Under the pieces are notes generated by a model, which did no database searches, was not told the DNA's origin, and saw only the letters and a program-made list of their open reading frames with translations. From NCBI GenBank assembly GCA_914767715.1, contig OU612071.1, forward strand, positions 24,487,681 through 24,551,680: DNA of 64,000 nucleotides, in the 5' to 3' direction. Positions 59,955 through 64,000 of the stretch are shown here, one piece after another (position 1 is the first letter of the stretch; every line of letters starts with the position of its first letter). Position numbers and translations under genes: made by a program. The DNA comes from Membranipora membranacea (taxonomy: Eukaryota; Bryozoa; Gymnolaemata; Cheilostomatida; Membraniporidae).

Positions 59955-60620
59955 AAATAAATATCTCACTATTACAGGATGAGACAAGAGATTCTACATG
60001 TTTATTAAAAGATAAATGATTATCAATGTCATACCTAAATACTTGGCAATCTGAGATGGTGAATCACGAACTCAAATTCACAGGATCGATATACTCATTA
60101 TGGTAACTCAGCAAAACATTTATTATACCAGTATTGTAAGCATTCAGTAGCATATTATTATCATCAGCCACCATTGTATCATAAAAAGCTGCGGCAATAG
60201 AGTCGGTGCTATTCTCTCCGAAACGTTTGTAAAATGTAGTATCATCTGCATACTTCACTAATCTAAAATCCTCAACATTTACACATTGTTTCCTATGTAC
60301 TAGAAATTCAGCTAATAGATCCAGTAGGTTTTCATTCGCACCATAATTTACATTTTACTTAGAACGATACTTGGCTGAAGCCTATCAAGTGCTCTAGAAA
60401 AATCAACAGCCCCCTATAATTGTACTTGAGTATTGTGAGCCAAATCTGATTTTATATCATCAAAAAGCTGTAGAATAGCGTCTAATGTCCCAACAAAAAG
60501 CATACTGATTGCAACCGATGAGATGTTTCACACAAAACTTGATCTTGTCAACGATAACCTGTTCACAGACATTGCCTAAAAGATGCAGCAAAGAAACTTT
60601 GATCCATTAACTGGGTTTAA
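59955..60620 (-). pseudogene. LINE reverse transcriptase core fragment
   Basis: The minus strand gives VDFSRALDRLQPSIVLSK in one frame and MKYADDTTFYKRFGENSTDS in another (60064-60258). That is the 'v-D-f-S-k-A-F-D-x-v' and 'K-Y-A-D-D-x-t-l' catalytic motifs, with NNMLLNAYNTGIINVL after. The Asp pair is intact but the frame is broken repeatedly. It could belong with 58381-58572, but the 1.5-kb gap is larger than expected. Confidence 0.6.
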
Positions 60621-60639
60621 AAACACCTGTGTTAAAAAA

Positions 60640-61500
60640 TTGATCAATCACTAATATCACTAAAAATTAAGTAGGCAAGAATATCTGTTGGTGACTATTA
60701 ATGTTTGTAGCTGAAATGTACAACTACTTGTTGTGGTAACCCTTAGTCCTAATCCTGAACAGGGTAACATAGCTTCTCAGCTCTAGGGTGGTGATGGGTG
60801 GCATCTTGAGATCTATTATATCACCTGATAAACACCTAACAGTTCTGCCCATTCAGCTTCATTCACTGCAAGACATACTATATTCTTACCTGTTCTTTTT
60901 TTTAGTTATACTATCAAACACTGGGTAATCAACTAAGTTGCTTTGCTTGTAATGTTCATATTAGCTTCAATTAACCCGCGAGTGAGTAGCGCAAAGGTTT
61001 GGACTATAGGTTATGATATTTGAACACACACTCTGAAGTCTAACCCGTAAGAGACTGTGTTTGTTACAAAGTGGGGTCACTTCCGCTAGTCTGGTCCTTT
61101 GAGTTTATTGTCAAGAGCACTCTCTATCCCTCAAAGTTTTTAAGCCTCAGTGCCTTGGAGATTTTTCTGGTAGAGGGACTTTTTTTATTCAAAGGTGTAT
61201 CCTAGTAAGTTGAGTCATGCCTTTTGTTGAACTTTGAAATGCACCGCACTCAAAATGAATCTTACAACAGCCAATCGGCTGCTTGGGTAGGTCACTTTGT
61301 TATTCATTCAACTATTGGAGCCAAACACTGTAAAATTCGAAAAATCTATACTTTTTTTTGGATAAATCAACAAGCCAGGCAGGAAATTTCAGGGGGTTCT
61401 CGACATATAAGTAATACTATTATCTCCACATATCTGATTACTACTTATTCCCGATTTCGATCTTATCATATTGTGCAACCTTATAATTAGCTTCCTATGT
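60640..61500. other. No gene recognised
   Basis: No supported coding content. A tRNA-like look at 60975-61030 does not hold up. Confidence 0.35.
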
Positions 61501-61519
61501 GACTGTAAATATCTTCTTT

Positions 61520-61985
61520 TTTTTATGGCAGCTGTCAAAGTCAGAATCCTACAACACAGGCATATACCTGTGTGGCATTGTTGTGGTTCGATACGCAATG
61601 GAATGCTGCTTTTCTTTCTTTCTGGTCTTCTTTTTTTTATCGCAGCTGTCAAAGTCAGAAGCTTGCAAGAATTTTTTTTACCAGGCTGTGTCACTTTGTT
61701 TGTTCGATACCCAGCGGTATGCTGCTTTTCTTTTTTTATCGCAGCTGTCAAAGTTCAAAGCTTGCAACAATTTTTTACCATGCAGTGGTTATTGACAGAC
61801 AGGCATCTACCTGTGTTGCTTTGTTGTTTCGATTTTCAGAGTTTTGCTGCTCTTCTTTTTTATTTCATAGCAGCTGTCAAATTCAGACCCTTATCACAAC
61901 TTGTTTTATCAGGCGGCACTTTTTGATAGGCATCTACCTATATTGCAATAACAGTTTCATAACAAACTGCATAGTTAGCAACGGG
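61520..61985 (+). repeat. Degenerate ~110-bp tandem repeat array
   Basis: The word GCAGCTGTCAAAGTCAGA or close variants recurs at about 61529, 61642, 61741 and 61870, each preceded by a T-rich tract (TTCTTTTTTTTATCG) and followed by TACCTGTG, GTTCGATACSCARYGG and TGCTGCTTTTCTTT words. The spacing is 113, 99 and 129 bp, so units have indels. The array makes overlapping open frames in all three forward phases, which I treat as a repeat effect. Confidence 0.7.
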
Positions 61986-62289
61986 TTAAGTTGGGAGGGT
62001 TGCTGCGCTTCTCTTGTACTCATACTCTGTAACTTTGTTGACTCAACTTGCCATAACTTTGTTTCACCAGGCAGCACCTTATAGAAGACAGATACCTGTG
62101 CATTATGTTTCAATTACTTTTCCTAAACAAACCCATTTGTCTCCTGTAGTTTCAATTTTCAGAAAGTTGGACTGCCCTGCTTTATTCTACTCATAGCTTT
62201 TCATCATGTCTCTGTGAATGCCTTAGTTTTTGAAACAACCATAGCTCCCATTCTCACAGCATTGCAGTGAACCTCGCAGGCAGTGTGCC

Positions 62290-62925
62290 ATGTCTATGTA
62301 TAATAAGCAGGGACTGCGGCATCAAACTTCCTATGCCAGTAGAAATTACTATCAGCGCCAGGCAGCTAGGCAGATTTTCTTTCCTGACCCTACCAATGTT
62401 GGCAATGGAGATGATTATGTCAATCCACTGCCATATCAAGACCCTCGCCCACTATCTCCTCAATCTATTAACTTTGACGACCTTGTGTTCCTTTACAAAA
62501 TGCTGCTCACGATGATGATGGATGAAGACATGATATGACATTGAACAATACTGACCCTGACCCTAAGTTTCTCCAACTTCTGCGAAAGTTCTCTCAGAAA
62601 TTCAATGATATCAGTCAACTTGTTCGCCAATATTGTAGCAAAGGATCTCTTCTGAAAACTGTGCAAGAGGGATAACTTTTCTGACAAAAACAAACATTTG
62701 ACCAGGCCCCTACTGTCCCTGAGCTTTATGGACTTACACAATCTGAACAGATGCCAGGTCAATCCAAACATGTCACTGTTGCGTCTGTCTCGTGGCGGTC
62801 GATTCGCGTTCTGTGGCCATGTTCTCAATGATCCACAAGACATTAATACATTCATTACCAATCTGCCCAGAAGAGTTGACCAAATTATAATCCAGACTTG
62901 TCCCCTGCATATTTTACTGTAAATA
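62290..62925 (+). pseudogene. Helitron-type (DUF6570-like) protein fragment
   Basis: The frame 62290-62538 (with NVGNGDDYVNPLPYQDPRP) is followed in other frames by KFLQLLRKFSQKFNDISQL, VPELYGLTQSEQM, and then LSRGGRFAFCGHVLNDPQDI with FITNLPRRVDQIIIQ. The last part matches the 'G-x-y-x-x-x-G-H-v-i-n-f-P-q-d-v...LPR' pattern of the N-terminal region of Helitron Rep-helicase proteins. At least three frameshifts or stops. No Rep or helicase motifs remain. Confidence 0.5.
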
Positions 62926-62989
62926 GACACTGTGTATTATCACGATATCATAATCTTTGCGCCCTGCCCTGATCACAATATTAGTCAGT

Positions 62990-63560
62990 GAAGTGGTCAT
63001 CCACTTTTCGAACAGCTTTCCTGATCTCGTCGAATCGTCTATCATAATCGGTGGATGATTTTGTCTTTCCCAGTGCACTGAATCGGTTTGTCAGAAGTTC
63101 TGTTAGTTTTGTCACAAAGTTTTAGACATTTTGGGAATTTAAAGTGAAGATAATATATCCTCACCCATTTCATAATTTCTCTAAACAGAGAAGATATCAC
63201 TTGGGATTTGGTCATTGCATAGGCTTCCAGGCAATGAGGATAATGGTGATGGTGTACCTGAAAATGAGTCTGAACATCTGGCATATTGTTGAGTGTGGTT
63301 TGTGCTGTTTGGTGGTACTGCTAGCTTAGGAACAATGTTGTTTACTATGGTGTTCTCGATGAGGTTTCCTATGGATGAAGCTTTGGCATCCTGAATATGG
63401 ATTGTCCCAGATTTTAATATAGTGATATGCACATCAAGGTTTATTGATGTCATCATGTGCCCATTATTGTAATTTACTGGGCGTTGTTTGCAGTTGGAAA
63501 AGAATGCCAGTTTTTCTATTTCCCATGAAAAAAATCTTGCTATAGTCTATATTGTACACA
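62990..63560 (-). pseudogene. Minus-strand coding fragment of unknown type
   Basis: The frame from about 63560 to 63181 is open (FFSWEIEKLAFFSNC, then INLDVHITILKSGTIHIQD, then SFSGTPSPLSSLPG). Further down, 63110-62990 gives LTELLTNRFSALGKTKSSTD and FDEIRKAVRKVDDHFTD in a compatible direction. The '-g-T-I-x-I-Q-' phrase resembles a short N-terminal domain seen before invertebrate RT or nuclease-like proteins, but I cannot name it. Confidence 0.35.
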
Positions 63561-64000
63561 CAGAAACTGCCAGTATGCTCTACACAGTATCTTTAGAGGT
63601 GTAGCTGATTAAGATAATCATCAGGAGCGTACAGTTTGAGTCGGTTTTAGTTGTTGGATTTCAGAAGCATTCATGCTTTTTTGCTGAAACAAAAGACTTG
63701 TTCGTTCTTGATCGATACCTGCACTAACAGCTTGTGTACATCTGCACAAAATCATCATCTGATATGAGATCAGTCATGGCTGACCCAGAAAAGGAAAAAC
63801 CACTAGGGAAGCCCAAAAAAAACGAAGATAACTTTGGGGCAGCTGGATATTAACAGCACAGACTCGCCAGTCCAAGACTGATGTAAAATTTTGTCAAAAA
63901 TATGATTATTATATATAATTATTATTAGGTTTATTGGTGATGTTTGAGGATATTTATTGGGAGCAATAACAGAGGCATCTCGCATGTAGCGCGGTTGACA
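63561..64000. other. No gene recognised at the right edge
   Basis: No supported coding content. A short TATATAATTATTATTA tract lies near 63910-63927. Confidence 0.35.

Noticed and set aside
60975-61030. Another tRNA-like head
   Set aside because: The B-box candidate lacks the GGTTC core; spacing poor.
61471-62084. Three overlapping forward frames of 98-170 codons
   Set aside because: All arise from the degenerate tandem array with Phe/Leu-rich text; no start context or domain.

Overview
The window looks like AT-rich nuclear DNA from an animal, most likely an aquatic invertebrate. It has spliceosomal introns with GT/GC...AG borders, one multi-exon gene with a signal peptide and a Thr-rich C-terminal stalk, and a very dense, nested load of animal transposable elements: P, hAT, Tc1/mariner-like, BEL/Pao, Ty3/gypsy, several non-LTR lineages and Helitron. 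I cannot name the species or phylum from sequence alone. There are no rRNA genes, CRISPR arrays or convincing functional tRNAs.

Layout. 0-5 kb: decayed LINE 3' end (minus), a palindromic repeat, and a fragment resembling the last transmembrane helix of a rhodopsin-class GPCR (minus). 5.1-11.2 kb: the best host gene, 11 exons whose phases all fit, encoding a 437-residue secreted or membrane-anchored protein of unrecognised family. 12-17 kb: a tRNA-like SINE head, a LINE remnant, a TA-flanked palindromic MITE, then a P-element-type transposon (13997-16969) with long inverted repeats, a perfect 8-bp target duplication, an intact THAP domain and a transposase whose catalytic middle is missing. 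17.1-19.1 kb: 5'-truncated LINE with an uninterrupted 583-codon reverse transcriptase ORF. 20-25 kb: BEL/Pao retrotransposon with Gag frameshift, a 57-bp repeat array, a protease and an RT deletion; a non-autonomous hAT element sits in it with a perfect 8-bp target duplication. 25-28 kb: nothing recognised.

28.1-29.6 kb: a broken coding locus of unknown family. 32.9-39.1 kb: a diverged direct segmental duplication of more than 2 kb; one copy holds a Ty3/gypsy Gag fragment, and between the copies lies a SWIM-zinc-finger/YqaJ-like fragment with a stop in the zinc-binding motif. 39.9-43 kb: two LINE fragments in opposite orientations. 45.4 kb: a candidate terminal exon on the minus strand. 50.2 kb: a MITE rich in CCCAGA motifs. 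51.2-57.4 kb: a tandem array of three diverged units, the second carrying a palindromic MITE and a poly-G hairpin absent from the first. 57.8-60.6 kb: at least two LINE lineages on the minus strand. 61.5-62.1 kb: a degenerate ~110-bp tandem array followed by a Helitron-type fragment. 63-63.6 kb: a minus-strand coding fragment of unknown type.

Only the 5.1-11.2 kb gene looks like an intact host gene; nearly everything else recognisable is mobile DNA or its debris. All calls are by eye; no database search or alignment program was run.
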